From: Pseudogracilibacillus sp037072025
GTDB taxonomy: Bacteria; Bacillota; Bacilli; Bacillales; Amphibacillaceae
Direction of reading: 5' to 3'
DNA length: 64,000 bases
NCBI RefSeq assembly: GCF_037072025.1
Contig: NZ_JAXHDD010000017.1
Coordinates: 12,165 to 76,164 of the forward strand
Shown: in pieces, positions 44,095-53,539 of the stretch
How the letters are laid out: each line of letters starts with the position of its first letter
How positions within the stretch are numbered: the stretch's first letter is position 1
Notes under the pieces: model-generated
What the model saw: only the letters and a program-made list of their open reading frames with translations
What the model was told of the DNA's origin: nothing
The model's database searches: none
Program-made: the position numbers and the translations under genes

Positions 44095-44431
44095 TTAGGC
44101 ATCTCCCCCATAATTTTTTGTATCATTACTACTTAAATTAAGTATAGAAGGTGCGATAACAGTAAACAATACCAATTTACCTATGATATCCATAGGTAAA
44201 ACCAATTGATTTTTTCAAAAACATACTCTACCTCCTATCGAAGTTATGTCTTAATTAACAATCAAAAAAATCACAAAATGGAATATCGAGTAGTTGACCG
44301 ATTTCTACACCAGACATGTTAAATGTGATCACTCCCCTTCTCAACCAAAAAAGGCAGTTGAAAATTTCTCCTACCATAACCTTTAAATAAAAAAATATAG
44401 AAGAAGTTTTTTTAAAAAATAGAAACACAAA

Positions 44432-44463
44432 AATGCCCAGCTGAACTTAAGCCAGTTGGGCAT
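44432..44463 (-). terminator. Terminator of the glyA remnant
   Basis: ATGCCCAACTG pairs with CAGCTGGGCAT; on the minus strand TTTTTG follows. It is about 80 bp past the end of the glyA remnant and probably its original terminator. Confidence 0.7.
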
Positions 44464-44543
44464 AAAAGATGATGTATTTTTTCAAAAATGGCGTGCCGAA
44501 TTTACACCGCATCAAATTATTGAAGACCTTCGTATAAAGGAAA

Positions 44544-45440
44544 CTAATTCGTAATTTCATGTACATTTCTTAAAACTTGTTCTTTAACATTTGAGCAATT
44601 TGGATTTTGTAATACAAGTACAATAAGTTGGGCTATTTCTTTCATTTCCATAGATCCTAATCCTCTCGTCATCATAGCAGGAGTTCGAATCGAATTCCAC
44701 TTGTTACAAGCGGACTTGTCGAATCGTGAGGATGGAGTTTATATTTGCCGTAATCCCGACTTCATCGAGCATTGTTTCTGCATTTTCTCCCATTATCCAA
44801 TACTACGCACATCGAGCAACACCATATGATTGTCTGTTCTTCCTGAAACGACGTTTAGTCCTTCACTTATTAATGTCTCTGCCAATACTTCTGCATTTTC
44901 AAGAACTCTTTCAATATATGTTTTGAAATCGGGTTGCAACGCCTCGCCTAGCGCAACAGCTTTTGCTGCAATATTCTAGGGAATATCGCTTTATCAATTG
45001 CTTGTGCCCATGATTCACGACACACGATGGATACCACCTCTTGGTCACGCAATGTTTTATGTGTTGTCGTCGTAACATAGTGTGCATGCGGTAAAGGGTT
45101 GGGATGCAATCCTGCAGCAACAATTTCCGCATTATGTGCCATAACCACAAAAAATATAGCTCCGACTTCAGCTGAAATTTGAGCAAATAACTTAAATTCG
45201 ATTGTCTGTGGATATGCCATGCCGATGTTTATGAGCAAGTTTACGCACTTGATCATCTGATCACACCGTGAGGGATAAAGAAATGATAGTGTTTTCCAGA
45301 AAAATTCACTACAGTCCCTGTCGCCTCCATTACAGCTTGACTAACAAAGTTCTCTGATGCAATCAGTTCTATTTTATCTTGTTGTCTTGAAAGTTCTTGC
45401 TTAATAGCCCCAGCAAATACTTTATCTTTTTGTTCTAAGT
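44544..45440 (-). pseudogene. glyA: Serine hydroxymethyltransferase (glyA) pseudogene
   Basis: Several frames read as GlyA in order: QQDKIELIASENFVSQAVME (N-terminus), then after a deletion EVGAIFFVVMAHNAEIVAAG, HAHYVTTTTHKTLR (the PLP Lys site), IDKAIFP, then VLENAEVLAETLISEGLNVV, GRTDNHMVLLDVRS and C-terminal TRGLGSMEMKEIAQLIVLVL to HEITN and a stop at 44544. The PLP-binding block between the first two pieces is missing, and there are at least four frame changes. A functional glyA must be elsewhere. Confidence 0.85.
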
Positions 45441-45740
45441 GGCTAAAACAATTTTATATTAATCCACTCCGTTATAGCTTTATAATTTTATTGCGATGAT
45501 GGTTATTGAATTAATCTGTCTAGTTCATAGTAAAGCATCTATGGTAGGTGGAATCAGATAGATCGAGCATTGTTGTATCAACTACTAGGAATTGTATTAG
45601 CTGCAGAAAGTATATTTGGATTATAGGTACAATAAGGTATTCAATTATATGGTGTAGTTATGGAATGAGATTTGCTTCATTTAGGCTAGATTTTAGAAAA
45701 GTTTAATACAATTTTATCGAACACTAGGAGGTAAATAAGA
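45441..45740. other. Gap without a supported gene
   Basis: About 300 bp of AT-rich sequence; nothing recognised apart from the ribosome binding site of the tiny frame that follows. Confidence 0.45.
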
Positions 45741-45767
45741 ATGACTAAACAACTAATTCCTTTTTAA
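45741..45767 (+). other. Eight-codon frame directly before a terminator
   Basis: AGGAGGTAAATAAGAATG opens MTKQLIPF and a stop. The ribosome binding site and spacing are excellent, and a terminator follows four bases later. Either a leader peptide, or the surviving start of a deleted gene whose terminator now abuts it. Confidence 0.4.
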
Positions 45768-45770
45768 ATT

Positions 45771-45815
45771 AGGTGGTGGAGCAGTTGACTCCCCCACCTT
45801 CTTTGTTTTCTAAGA
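45771..45815 (+). terminator. Terminator after the eight-codon frame
   Basis: AGGTGGTGGAG pairs with CTCCCCCACCT, then CTTCTTTGTTTT. Plus strand. Confidence 0.8.
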
Positions 45816-45856
45816 GCAAATAAGTAGCCCTTTTTAACATTTATATTGTTTAACTA

Positions 45857-46717
45857 TTAAAAATGGTTTATTTTAATTTTTTTTATCTTCGGCCATCTGA
45901 ACTTTGGAACGTGCTTCACCATAGTTTCAAATATAAGTCCCCATTGCTGTTCTGATAAAGTTGCAACTGAAACCTCATTCTTTATTCGAAGATTCCTTTT
46001 TAAATGTTTTATTTGAGGTCGTGTAAATACACCCCTAAATGCTAAATCAATAGAGAGTTGGGGATTTTTAAACATATAATCGACCAATCCCCAAAAAATT
46101 AAATAATCTCTATAAGATACAATCGGTTTAACCTTTCTATTTATTATAATCATAGCGGAATCAACCCTTGGTGGTGGAGAAAAATTCTTTCTTGAAATAT
46201 CTTTAACATACCGAATATCAAACCACATTCTCCAAGCAATCACATATGGATCTTTCACAAAATTCGATGTAAATCTTTTTGCCGCACCCTTTTCCATTAC
46301 AATAACTCCTCTTTGAAAACCGCTTGAAGGTTTATTTAGAAGCATTTTCAGTATTGGTGTTGTAATGGCATATGGGATATTAGAAACAACAATAAAGGCT
46401 TTCTTAGGTAGATGAATTTTCAAAATATCTTGATGAATAACTTTAACGTTTGGACTATGAATAAATTCTTTTTTTAAAATATCAACAAATTTACTATCAT
46501 ATTCCACAGCAAATACCTTTTTTGCTTTTTTATTCAAAAACGATGTTAAAGCCCCTTTCCCAGCACCCAAGTCTATAACTAAATCATGTGTACTGATTTT
46601 TGCCTGATCTACAATCTCTTGAATCAGTTTCTTATTATGCATCAAATGTTGTCCAGAAAAGGTTAGTGACTTCCTGCGACTTACTTTTTTGATTCTCTTA
46701 TTTTTCTTTTGGGTCAT
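45857..46717 (-). CDS. erm: ErmD-type 23S rRNA (adenine-N6) methyltransferase
   Basis: 286 residues. Adds methyl groups to A2058 of 23S rRNA, conferring macrolide, lincosamide and streptogramin B resistance. The N-terminus has the basic tail and FSGQHLMHNKKLIQEI of the ErmD/Erm34 branch. The SAM loop is VIDLGAGKGALTSFL at about 47-61 and the catalytic motif SNIPYAITTPI at about 112-122; the C-terminus holds AFRGVFTRPQIKHLKRNLRI. Start ATG 46717 with GGAAG seven bases upstream. A full leader/attenuator region of about 330 bp precedes it. In B. licheniformis and B. clausii close relatives are chromosomal, so this may be intrinsic rather than acquired. Confidence 0.93.
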   Translation of the reverse strand: MTQKKNKRIKKVSRRKSLTFSGQHLMHNKKLIQEIVDQAKISTHDLVIDLGAGKGALTSFLNKKAKKVFAVEYDSKFVDILKKEFIHSPNVKVIHQDILKIHLPKKAFIVVSNIPYAITTPILKMLLNKPSSGFQRGVIVMEKGAAKRFTSNFVKDPYVIAWRMWFDIRYVKDISRKNFSPPPRVDSAMIIINRKVKPIVSYRDYLIFWGLVDYMFKNPQLSIDLAFRGVFTRPQIKHLKRNLRIKNEVSVATLSEQQWGLIFETMVKHVPKFRWPKIKKIKINHF

Positions 46718-47006
46718 GCTTCATCTTCCTTTCAAAATAAAAAAGTCACAAGCATCTGCCTGTGATTTGAGAGTAAAAGGGAAGAGACCCATCCTTATTT
46801 AATTATGCGGCTGTTAAAAGCCGAAACCAAATACACCAGTCTTTGGTGTAACAAAAAAAAGTTATTTTATACTAAAATAAAGAAAGGCAGAACAATCTGC
46901 CTTTCTATACATTACATATTTTTTTATGAAATGAAGATTATTAAAAAAGGACAGACTTATCCCCTCTACTCTGTGAACACAATACAGAGCCTTTGAACGT
47001 ATTTAA
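46718..47006 (-). promoter_or_regulatory. erm leader RNA with serial hairpins
   Basis: Between the leader peptide and the erm start the transcript can form: CTTTGAAC/GTTCAAAG (46991-47020, overlapping the peptide's last codons), CTCTGT/ACAGAG (46970-46990), the terminator at 46881-46905, ACACCA/TGGTGT at about 46840-46855, CGGCT/AGCCG at 46810-46825, and TCACA/TGTGA (46742-46763) near the erm ribosome binding site. This matches ermD/ermK-type attenuation, where drug-stalled ribosomes on the leader rearrange the stems. Confidence 0.8.
46881..46905 (-). terminator. Attenuator in the erm leader
   Basis: GAAAGGCAGA-TTGT-TCTGCCTTTC, a perfect 10-bp stem, followed on the minus strand by TTTATTTT. 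Transcription of erm should stop here unless stalling on the leader peptide disrupts it. Confidence 0.85.
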
Positions 47007-47051
47007 TTACTGGTTCAAAGCTGGGAAACGAAGTCTGATAAAATAAATCAT
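47007..47051 (-). CDS. erm leader peptide (MIYFIRLRFPALNQ)
   Basis: Fourteen-residue peptide starting at ATG 47051, nine bases after AGGAGG. Its core IRLRFPALNQ closely matches the ErmD leader (known form MTHSMRLRFPTLNQ), with IRLR in place of MRLR. IRLR/MRLR leaders are known to stall the ribosome with erythromycin or similar macrolides. The N-terminal residues differ (MIYF against MTHS). Confidence 0.88.
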   Translation of the reverse strand: MIYFIRLRFPALNQ

Positions 47052-47059
47052 TTTTTAAT

Positions 47060-47870
47060 AATCCTCCTAAATGTAAAATATGAATTAAACTTTACACCTC
47101 CCCTTAAAATAAGTCAAATAAAACAAGAAATCAAATACTTGTAATTTTTTCACATGATAATCCGTTTTTTGATGTTATGAGTGTTAATATCAAGCACAGT
47201 AGTGGATGTAACGGATGATATAATCAACTTTATTATTGAACGATTTCAGAGCATGTTGACCTAGTCCAATTATCACGAATAATACTGTTGCCGCCTTGTA
47301 CCTCGTTCATTGAGCCAAAATTAATGCAAGAAAATAGCGCCGACAAAATGTAACAATTACGGTAAGCGTAAAAGTCCAATTCATTAACGGATGATAAAAG
47401 GAACATATTTCATATACTGAAAGTTCATATGTTTCTGTTCCACAAGAAGTAACAGCTTTTTATACGAAAATGGGAGAAAAGCTCAATTTTGACACAAAAA
47501 AACATCCTCCCTAAAAAGTAAAATTACTTTTTTTGGAAAAATCATTTGATTAATTTGTTATATGATGCTTTTTATCCCCCATTCTGTTTTTGATTGGACT
47601 TGAGCTTATTAACTACCAAAATGGAAATCTGGACATTATGGATACTTTCTTCCACTAGACGCTCCGCCAGGGCATCCCTTAATGCGAGGAATACTAATCA
47701 TCGAAAATGTTGTTTCCTCTGGTAGAAGTGTTCGTCATAGAAATGTACGATTACCAAGCTCTGTAGTATCTATAATAAACAAAGTAATTAATTATTAAAC
47801 ACCACACCCCCATTTTCATTCATTGCGGTGTCTGTAAAGACATAGGAGTTTTGAACACGCTCTAATAGAT
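47060..47870. other. Long gap, weak fragments only
   Basis: About 800 bp. It includes the promoter area of the erm leader (TTGACTTATTTTAAGG on the minus strand). Short plus-strand pieces (AFYTKMGEKLNFDTKK near 47455) might be an old acetyltransferase end, but this is weak. Otherwise nothing. Confidence 0.4.
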
Positions 47871-47871
47871 A

Positions 47872-47906
47872 GAGCTGAAAACCTTATAAAACTAGGTTCT
47901 CAGCTC
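47872..47906 (+). terminator. Stem-loop in the gap before the DUF2207 gene
   Basis: GAGCTGA pairs with TCAGCTC, with inner AACCT/AGGTT. T-rich on both sides; could end the minus-strand operon (stop at 48015) or plus-strand transcription. Confidence 0.65.
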
Positions 47907-48014
47907 CGTTTATAATCTTTCATCCTTCTATGCGGTTTAAAAATAGGATATCTCAATTTGTATGACTACATTTATTTCCAATTTTTTCTCATCATATTTT
48001 AGGCATTCATTCCG

Positions 48015-49700
48015 CTACCTCGTACCTCCACCGCTTCCACCACCAAAAGAACCTCCGCCGCCACCACTGCTCGTTGATCCTCCTCCGCCACCGCTAACTA
48101 ATCCACGTGACACTCGACCCTCTGATGCGCTTTGAGTAAACGAGTTTGTTAAGTGAAGGGATCCTCCTGAATAGGATGTTTCTTGTTCATACTGCGGATA
48201 AAGATTGTTAAACTGTTTTCTGACAACATCTGTCAGTCCAAGTAATGCCGCCCAAACCATGATATCATCCCAAATTTTCACGTTGATCGCTTCATGTTCG
48301 TTCAGCAACGAGTAGTCATAAAGGTAATTGACATACAGATGTACTTTCCTCTCTAAATCTAGTCCTTTCGCTGTCGATTCAAAAGTTTCTCGTTTGATGA
48401 AGAATTTCCTCTCTTCTTGTCGCTCCACATATCCTTCATGAATTAATGTTTGTAATGAATCATTTACAATATCTTTTTCCCAAGCAATTATTTTTTTTCG
48501 ATTCTTTCCCGTCCATATTCTAAACTCGTTTTCTGTTAAAATTTTATCTGAACCTGCCGCAAGTAACATCATATGAAACAGTTTCCCTTCGTGAGAGAAT
48601 GTATCCATCTCTTTATCAAGGAAATTAATAGATGCTATCTGTTCTTTGCTGAAGAAACTTACTTCTTTCGTTTCGACAATGATTTTTTCTTCTTTCATCC
48701 ACTTTAAGATAAATGCTGTTAGCAACTTTTCAAAATTACTTACCCCCATCACATATAGAAGATAATAAATGTCTAAAAAGTCACCTGCATACGGATAGTC
48801 CCTATAATATTCATTATGATATCGTCTAAAAAATGTTTTTGGTTTTTTCTTTGTTAGCTTAAGACTCGGTCGATAAAAATTTAAAAAGTAAATGGAAAGC
48901 ACGAATAATATAAAGAAAGTAATTTTTATGAAATTGAAATTGAACAAAGGCCTGTTTTCTTTCCCGTAGTCGCTTCCTTTAAGTGCTTCTTCTTGAATTT
49001 CATCAAAGGATTTATCTAAGTGGTCACCTGTTGTAAACATGCCATCTGCGAATTTAACAAGAATTGTCACATAATCTTTTTCATCTAACGGATAATCGTT
49101 GGTCGCAACAATTTTTCCATCAAGGAAATCGATCTCACCATTGAATCCAAATCCCCATATGCTTTCAGTTTCCTCACTTAATGCACTTTCTGTTTCAATC
49201 TCGATCATAACTTCCATAGGTGGAGTGTTCTGTTGATCATTGACAAATCTCCAAAATAAAATTTGGCTATCTTGTAATTGTTTAATAAAATCTGTAATCG
49301 TATATTGTACAATGTACTCATGGTATCCGTACCTGCCGATACCCCAGCTTAGTTCATAGCCGTTCTTAGTTTCAATGATTCCATTTTTAAACGCTTTTTC
49401 AGACTGCGATGCTTTTAGATCCCAATCATCAATAAACTGATATGTTTTGCCGTTTTCTGTCACAATAAAATCTTTAATCGTTGATTTTCCAAGATTTTCA
49501 ATCACCATGTAGTTTTCCGTGCCTTCAGTTAAATATGCTTCTCTTCTTTCCGTTATATTTGCACTTCCGTCTTGGTTGATGAATACATGAATATGTAATT
49601 TTTCCACTTGATGTTTAGCTGCATATATTTCCTCAAAGTTAATTAGACCAACTAAAATCAAGAAAAGACATATCGCTATTCCATATTTGTACTTTTTCAT
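48015..49700 (-). CDS. DUF2207 membrane protein with Gly-rich tail
   Basis: 561 residues. Signal/anchor at about 5-25, a large extracellular DUF2207 domain with paired beta structure (VEKLHIHVFINQDGSANITE), a membrane helix at about 252-268 (ITFFILFVLSIYFLNF), then a cytoplasmic domain containing a winged-helix-like segment, and a Gly/Ser-rich C-terminus (GGGGSFGGGSGGGTR). Family members (YciQ-type) pair with LemA proteins; function is unclear. It is the second gene of a two-gene operon, 10 bp after LemA. Confidence 0.85.
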   Translation of the reverse strand: MKKYKYGIAICLFLILVGLINFEEIYAAKHQVEKLHIHVFINQDGSANITERREAYLTEGTENYMVIENLGKSTIKDFIVTENGKTYQFIDDWDLKASQSEKAFKNGIIETKNGYELSWGIGRYGYHEYIVQYTITDFIKQLQDSQILFWRFVNDQQNTPPMEVMIEIETESALSEETESIWGFGFNGEIDFLDGKIVATNDYPLDEKDYVTILVKFADGMFTTGDHLDKSFDEIQEEALKGSDYGKENRPLFNFNFIKITFFILFVLSIYFLNFYRPSLKLTKKKPKTFFRRYHNEYYRDYPYAGDFLDIYYLLYVMGVSNFEKLLTAFILKWMKEEKIIVETKEVSFFSKEQIASINFLDKEMDTFSHEGKLFHMMLLAAGSDKILTENEFRIWTGKNRKKIIAWEKDIVNDSLQTLIHEGYVERQEERKFFIKRETFESTAKGLDLERKVHLYVNYLYDYSLLNEHEAINVKIWDDIMVWAALLGLTDVVRKQFNNLYPQYEQETSYSGGSLHLTNSFTQSASEGRVSRGLVSGGGGGSTSSGGGGGSFGGGSGGGTR

Positions 49701-49710
49701 TTTAATCCCT

Positions 49711-50262
49711 CTACTCCCAGCCCGGCATTTCTTGTTTCGTCTCTGTTCCTTGAAAGTACTCTTTTTCCGTAAAATTGAACAGCTTTGCTACCATGTTGGA
49801 AGGAAACATTTTAAGTTGGCGATTAAATTTTGTAACAACATCGTTATAGATCATTCTTGCACCACGTACATTGTCTTCATATTTATTTATACTGTCCATA
49901 GTATTTCGGTATACTTCACTAGCTTTTAAGTCTGGATAATTTTCAGAAATAGCAATCAATCGACCAACGACATTGTTTAGCTCTGTTTCGTCCTTTTCCA
50001 TTTCATTAATCGAACTTTCTTTTCCAACACTTATTCTTTTTCCTGTGACAGATTCAAGCGTTTCAACTTCGTAACGCGAATACTTTTTCGTTGCTTGAAT
50101 AAGGCTTTTAACGGCATCCCATCTCGACTCAATTTGCGTTGCAATTTGAGCTTTACCATTTGTGACCCTTTCCGCTAGAGTGACAAATTGGTTATACGTT
50201 GATATCATCCAAAAAATAAGACTGACAATAAGTAAGGTAATAACTAAAACAGTAATGAGCAT
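49711..50262 (-). CDS. LemA-family protein
   Basis: 183 residues from ATG 50262, seven bases after GGGAGG. One N-terminal membrane helix (LITVLVITLLIVSLIFWM), then the LemA helical bundle: YNQFVTLAERVTNGKAQIAT, and DNVRGARMIYNDVVTKFNRQ with LKMFPSNMVAKLFNFTEKEY, the last being a near-universal LemA signature. Usually partnered with DUF2207/TPM proteins, as here. Role unknown, linked to the envelope. Confidence 0.93.
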   Translation of the reverse strand: MLITVLVITLLIVSLIFWMISTYNQFVTLAERVTNGKAQIATQIESRWDAVKSLIQATKKYSRYEVETLESVTGKRISVGKESSINEMEKDETELNNVVGRLIAISENYPDLKASEVYRNTMDSINKYEDNVRGARMIYNDVVTKFNRQLKMFPSNMVAKLFNFTEKEYFQGTETKQEMPGWE

Positions 50263-50307
50263 ATAAATTCCTCCCATAAATTCATTGTGAAAAACGAACA
50301 GCTATGT

Positions 50308-50512
50308 TCACGAAAGTTCTTTAAACTCTCGGTGAAGTATCACTAAGCGAACTACATACAGAATGATCGATAACCCATTTAAATAAATAGATTGATAGCC
50401 GAATAATTCCATTGACATACCAATTTCTAACGTTTCTATTAAGGTTATTACGCCATTAACAATTAAATAAGACTGATAAACCATCGGGACAAGGGAAAAA
50501 TAATCCAGTTTG
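50308..50512 (-). pseudogene. C-terminal fragment of a membrane protein
   Basis: Reads LDYFSLVPMVYQSYLIVNGV through two helices to a stop at 50308 (LVILHREFKELS). Upstream on the same strand, another frame reads LANILYAVDHGFYDEDVHFD, probably the same gene before a shift. No start visible; family unknown. Confidence 0.45.
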
Positions 50513-50687
50513 AAATGCCTTTATTCCACAGGTATGAGTACAGCCTTACTTAAAGCGGTTATAGTTGTCAAAATGAACGTCCTCATCATAAAACCCATGA
50601 TCGACAGCATACAAAATATTTGCTAGATTTGTAACGTCATGATTCATGTTCTTTATTGTAGCCTATTCATTTTGTTGTTACAATTCT

Positions 50688-50915
50688 TTATTGATAACAT
50701 TGTGAAAATATAAATTTAACCTCTTTCACTGTTTCTTGAAGATAAGCATGTTTATGTCGTTTATTTCTTTTCTTATTATTGAATGGATTTAAACGTTGTA
50801 ACACATACCAATCGATGCGGTTCAACCACCTTTTAGACAAAGGAGATAATTGGTAATAATTCTTGAATCCTTGTAGTCTACGGTTCAAGCCTTTCACTAA
50901 ATCCTTTATGTCCAT
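50688..50915 (-). pseudogene. Group II intron reverse transcriptase/maturase, C-terminal remnant
   Basis: 75 residues: LVKGLNRRLQGFKNYYQLSP followed by SKRWLNRIDWYVLQRL, the maturase (GIIM) end of group II intron-encoded proteins, where LNRRLRGWxNYY is diagnostic. No RT catalytic domain and no recognisable intron domain V remain. Confidence 0.7.
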
Positions 50916-51078
50916 AAATAATTTATATCGTGGTTCGGTAAAATCTTTGATTTCTTCCGCATTTTCTTCATAGCTATATACTATATTTAATTATTGACAA
51001 AATTATGTAACAGACGTATTATGTCATTAGGTAAAAAATTTTTCCTTAAGTAAACTATGTTAGGGGGAGTAAATTGTT

Positions 51079-51384
51079 ATGGGGTTTGAGTTGGAGTTAT
51101 TTATACTTCTGATCGCTCATATATTGGGAACTTCAATTTTTGGCAAGTTTGAGACTGAGACAGCATGGTGGAGACTTAGTTTAAAATGGTTCATCGTGAT
51201 TGGGTTAACTTATGTTCTTTATCAATTTATAGATCATTTGGCAATCATATTTGTTCTGTTATGTACTTTAGGAGGGATAATCTTCCACTTCATCTGGTGC
51301 CGTAAGCATAATATAGATCCCGTATCAGCAACACCAAGAAAAAAATATTATGAATTAAGAGGTTGGACATATAAGGAAGATTAA
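51079..51384 (+). CDS. Three-helix membrane protein, unknown
   Basis: 101 residues, with hydrophobic stretches at about 5-20, 35-50 and 52-70, and a basic, tyrosine-rich tail ending in KYYELRGWTYKED. Start ATG 51079 behind AGGGGGAG. Looks like a real small gene; no family recognised. Confidence 0.65.
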   Translation: MGFELELFILLIAHILGTSIFGKFETETAWWRLSLKWFIVIGLTYVLYQFIDHLAIIFVLLCTLGGIIFHFIWCRKHNIDPVSATPRKKYYELRGWTYKED

Positions 51385-51572
51385 TTAAGATCATCCATTA
51401 AGATCAATTACGTATTCTTAGCGCCAATTTTTCCTATGGAAGTAACTAGGATTAACCTGGTTATCATTAACTTACAAGCTTTTGCTTGCCATATAACTTA
51501 ATATTACTTTCGCAACGTCATAAATATATTGCATTCATAGAATAAACGATTTAAAACCCTACACCCATGTAT

Positions 51573-51910
51573 ATATCTTAGAATTATTGTTAAAAGGGAC
51601 AAGACAATGTAATCAATTTGTTGTATTGCAATTATAAAGTTAAAAGGTAAATTATCTGACTTAGCAAATGAACAATTCTCATAAGGGGGCTGTTTTTCTT
51701 TTTAAACTTCCACCACGAAATGAAACATTTGTAGAATAAAAATTTTTATAATATTACACTTGACAATCCAAATATCCTACAAAATTAAATCTACACTACC
51801 AAAAATAATATTTGGTAGGGAGTCTAATATTTTAATACGTTTTTGTCCGTTTAGATTAGGCCAAATGCTGTTAGATCAACGTTTTCACTTCAAATGCTCC
51901 CAGTGAATTA
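51573..51910 (+). repeat. Direct duplication, copy 1 (degenerate)
   Basis: About 340 bp matching 55072-55410. It begins within what was the last part of a dihydrofolate-reductase-like gene (TTAGAATTATTGTTAAAAGG) and runs to CAAATGCTCCCAGTGAATTA. The coding part is now broken, while the non-coding tail is well conserved. Confidence 0.85.
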
Positions 51911-51957
51911 AAAAAGAAGGTAACGTAATTCAGCATTACCCGTTCTTTTGTATTTAT

Positions 51958-52971
51958 TTACCCATGTCCTTTTGCTAATTGGGTTCTATCCTCCATTGGA
52001 GGTGGTTCTTCCAATAATCCGTGTTCAATCATGAGGTTTCCCCCATCATGTGAAAAGTCCAAAACTTCTTTAATAAATGGTGTCATTTTTAGAGTCACGT
52101 CATTCCTTAGATTGTAAGTCGTACCTATAGCACCGCTGCCTAAACCAAAACTACTTAGTAAGGACGTATTATACATCATTAGCTTATCTGAAAATGGCGA
52201 CATTGTTGAATCTGTAACCCTGCCTGCTGGTGTGGACGGAGGATTAATATCACTGTCTAATAATATTTCGCTAGCTTTTGTAATGATTGTTTTAAACAAC
52301 TCTTTACCTCGGAAAAAGTGTTTCCGAATATCTTTTTTCTTAGCTACTTGAGCAAAGCCTGTCATTAATTTCATTCCGTCTATATTCGATTCAATCGTTT
52401 GGTATAGATGAGCCACTTCAACTGTATTTAATGATCTCTTGTGTCCCGTGATTTTAAATCCTGCCCGATAATTCTTTCCTTTAGCAAACTCAACATGATT
52501 GGGCAAGGTAACACTTGGGGATTTTGGAAGCACCCCCTTGCTTAACAAAAACTGTGTCGTTTTTTCACAAAACTCTTCCGCAAATGCTGAGAACCTTCTT
52601 TGTAAATCCATGATGTCTTTCCGGTAACTCATCGATATATGTAATGCATGTAAACCTGAAGCAACTTTCATCATCGTACGTAAATACATGACCTCAAAAA
52701 TGTCGTCAAATAATTGTGGTGCATTAAAGTTTACATCTTTTTCTGTAAACCCAATTGGAACTACTGCCCCTTCTTGTGTAAAAAGGTTTCTTAGTTCATT
52801 GACAAAATTACTTTCACCTTCGTAAAACGTTTGCAATATTTCGATAGCTTCTGGATCTTGATTATTTGACAAAAAAGATTCAATCACTCTTACCATCATG
52901 GTCTTTTTTTGATAAATAATCCAAAGGGTTGCAAGCTCGGATGACGTTATCGGTATATGTCCTGTTGTCAT
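51958..52971 (-). CDS. DUF3231-family protein
   Basis: 337 residues from ATG 52971 with GGAG seven bases upstream. Two related helical halves with LQTFYEGESNFVNELRNLFT and the repeated theme in GKNYRAGFKITGHKRSL. In Bacillaceae DUF3231 proteins are ferritin-like-size helical proteins of unknown function, often found in spores or near stress genes. Followed immediately by the first repeat copy. Confidence 0.8.
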   Translation of the reverse strand: MTTGHIPITSSELATLWIIYQKKTMMVRVIESFLSNNQDPEAIEILQTFYEGESNFVNELRNLFTQEGAVVPIGFTEKDVNFNAPQLFDDIFEVMYLRTMMKVASGLHALHISMSYRKDIMDLQRRFSAFAEEFCEKTTQFLLSKGVLPKSPSVTLPNHVEFAKGKNYRAGFKITGHKRSLNTVEVAHLYQTIESNIDGMKLMTGFAQVAKKKDIRKHFFRGKELFKTIITKASEILLDSDINPPSTPAGRVTDSTMSPFSDKLMMYNTSLLSSFGLGSGAIGTTYNLRNDVTLKMTPFIKEVLDFSHDGGNLMIEHGLLEEPPPMEDRTQLAKGHG

Positions 52972-52989
52972 TTGATCACTCCTCAAGCT

Positions 52990-53195
52990 TTATATTTACT
53001 TGTATGTTTTACCACCATCTGAGAAATATTCATTTTTTAGGATTACATGGTTGTAACTTCAAATTTAAAATCTTCCCTATACTTTAAAGAGAAACTGAGC
53101 TTTATATCCTTATTCCCGTCTCCCTCTCATGTGAAATGCTACTCACTGTTAGTAAGGAAAGATTATTAAAATGAGATGAGGTATTGGCGGAAATG
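52990..53195. other. Intergenic, no gene
   Basis: Upstream region of the DUF3231 gene. No feature seen besides the promoter it must contain. Confidence 0.4.
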
Positions 53196-53224
53196 AAAAA
53201 GAAGGGCGATCGCCCCTCTTTTTA
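53196..53224. terminator. Bidirectional terminator
   Basis: GGGCGATCGCCC, a perfect palindrome, with AAAAAGAA on the left and CTCTTTTT on the right, so it can work from either strand. Confidence 0.85.
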
Positions 53225-53539
53225 GCTTTTACATTCGTCTGCTAACCTTTTAATAACATCTAAAGTTTCTTCCCAGTTTTTATCCGAATGCTCATACATC
53301 GTTGAGGTAGAAAAGTTGCTATGTTTTAATCTCAGTGAAAAAAACTTCTATTTTAAGTAATTTAACGATACCTCTCTTATGAAGAAACAATACAAAAACC
53401 AATAGATTCTTTGAAATAATCAAAAAATAGTGTGAAGTTGTTCTGTTTGATTTAATCTCTTCAAAAATTTCGCCTGATTATTAAAAAACACAAGGACAGA
53501 AGCATATCAAATAAACATGTGTAATTCAATAGGAGTCTT
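53225..53539 (-). other. Gap with a possible SRPBCC-domain fragment
   Basis: The minus strand at about 53228-53310 reads MYEHSDKNWEETLDVIKRLA then DECKS and a stop, like the C-terminal helix of an AHSA1/SRPBCC protein, just before the terminator. The rest of the gene is missing. Nothing else is seen. Confidence 0.4.

Noticed and set aside
45741..45767. Eight-codon frame as the erm leader peptide
   Set aside because: It is on the opposite strand and downstream of erm; the true leader is at 47007-47051.
46805..46996. 63-codon plus-strand frame
   Set aside because: It is antisense to the erm leader region and has no ribosome binding site.
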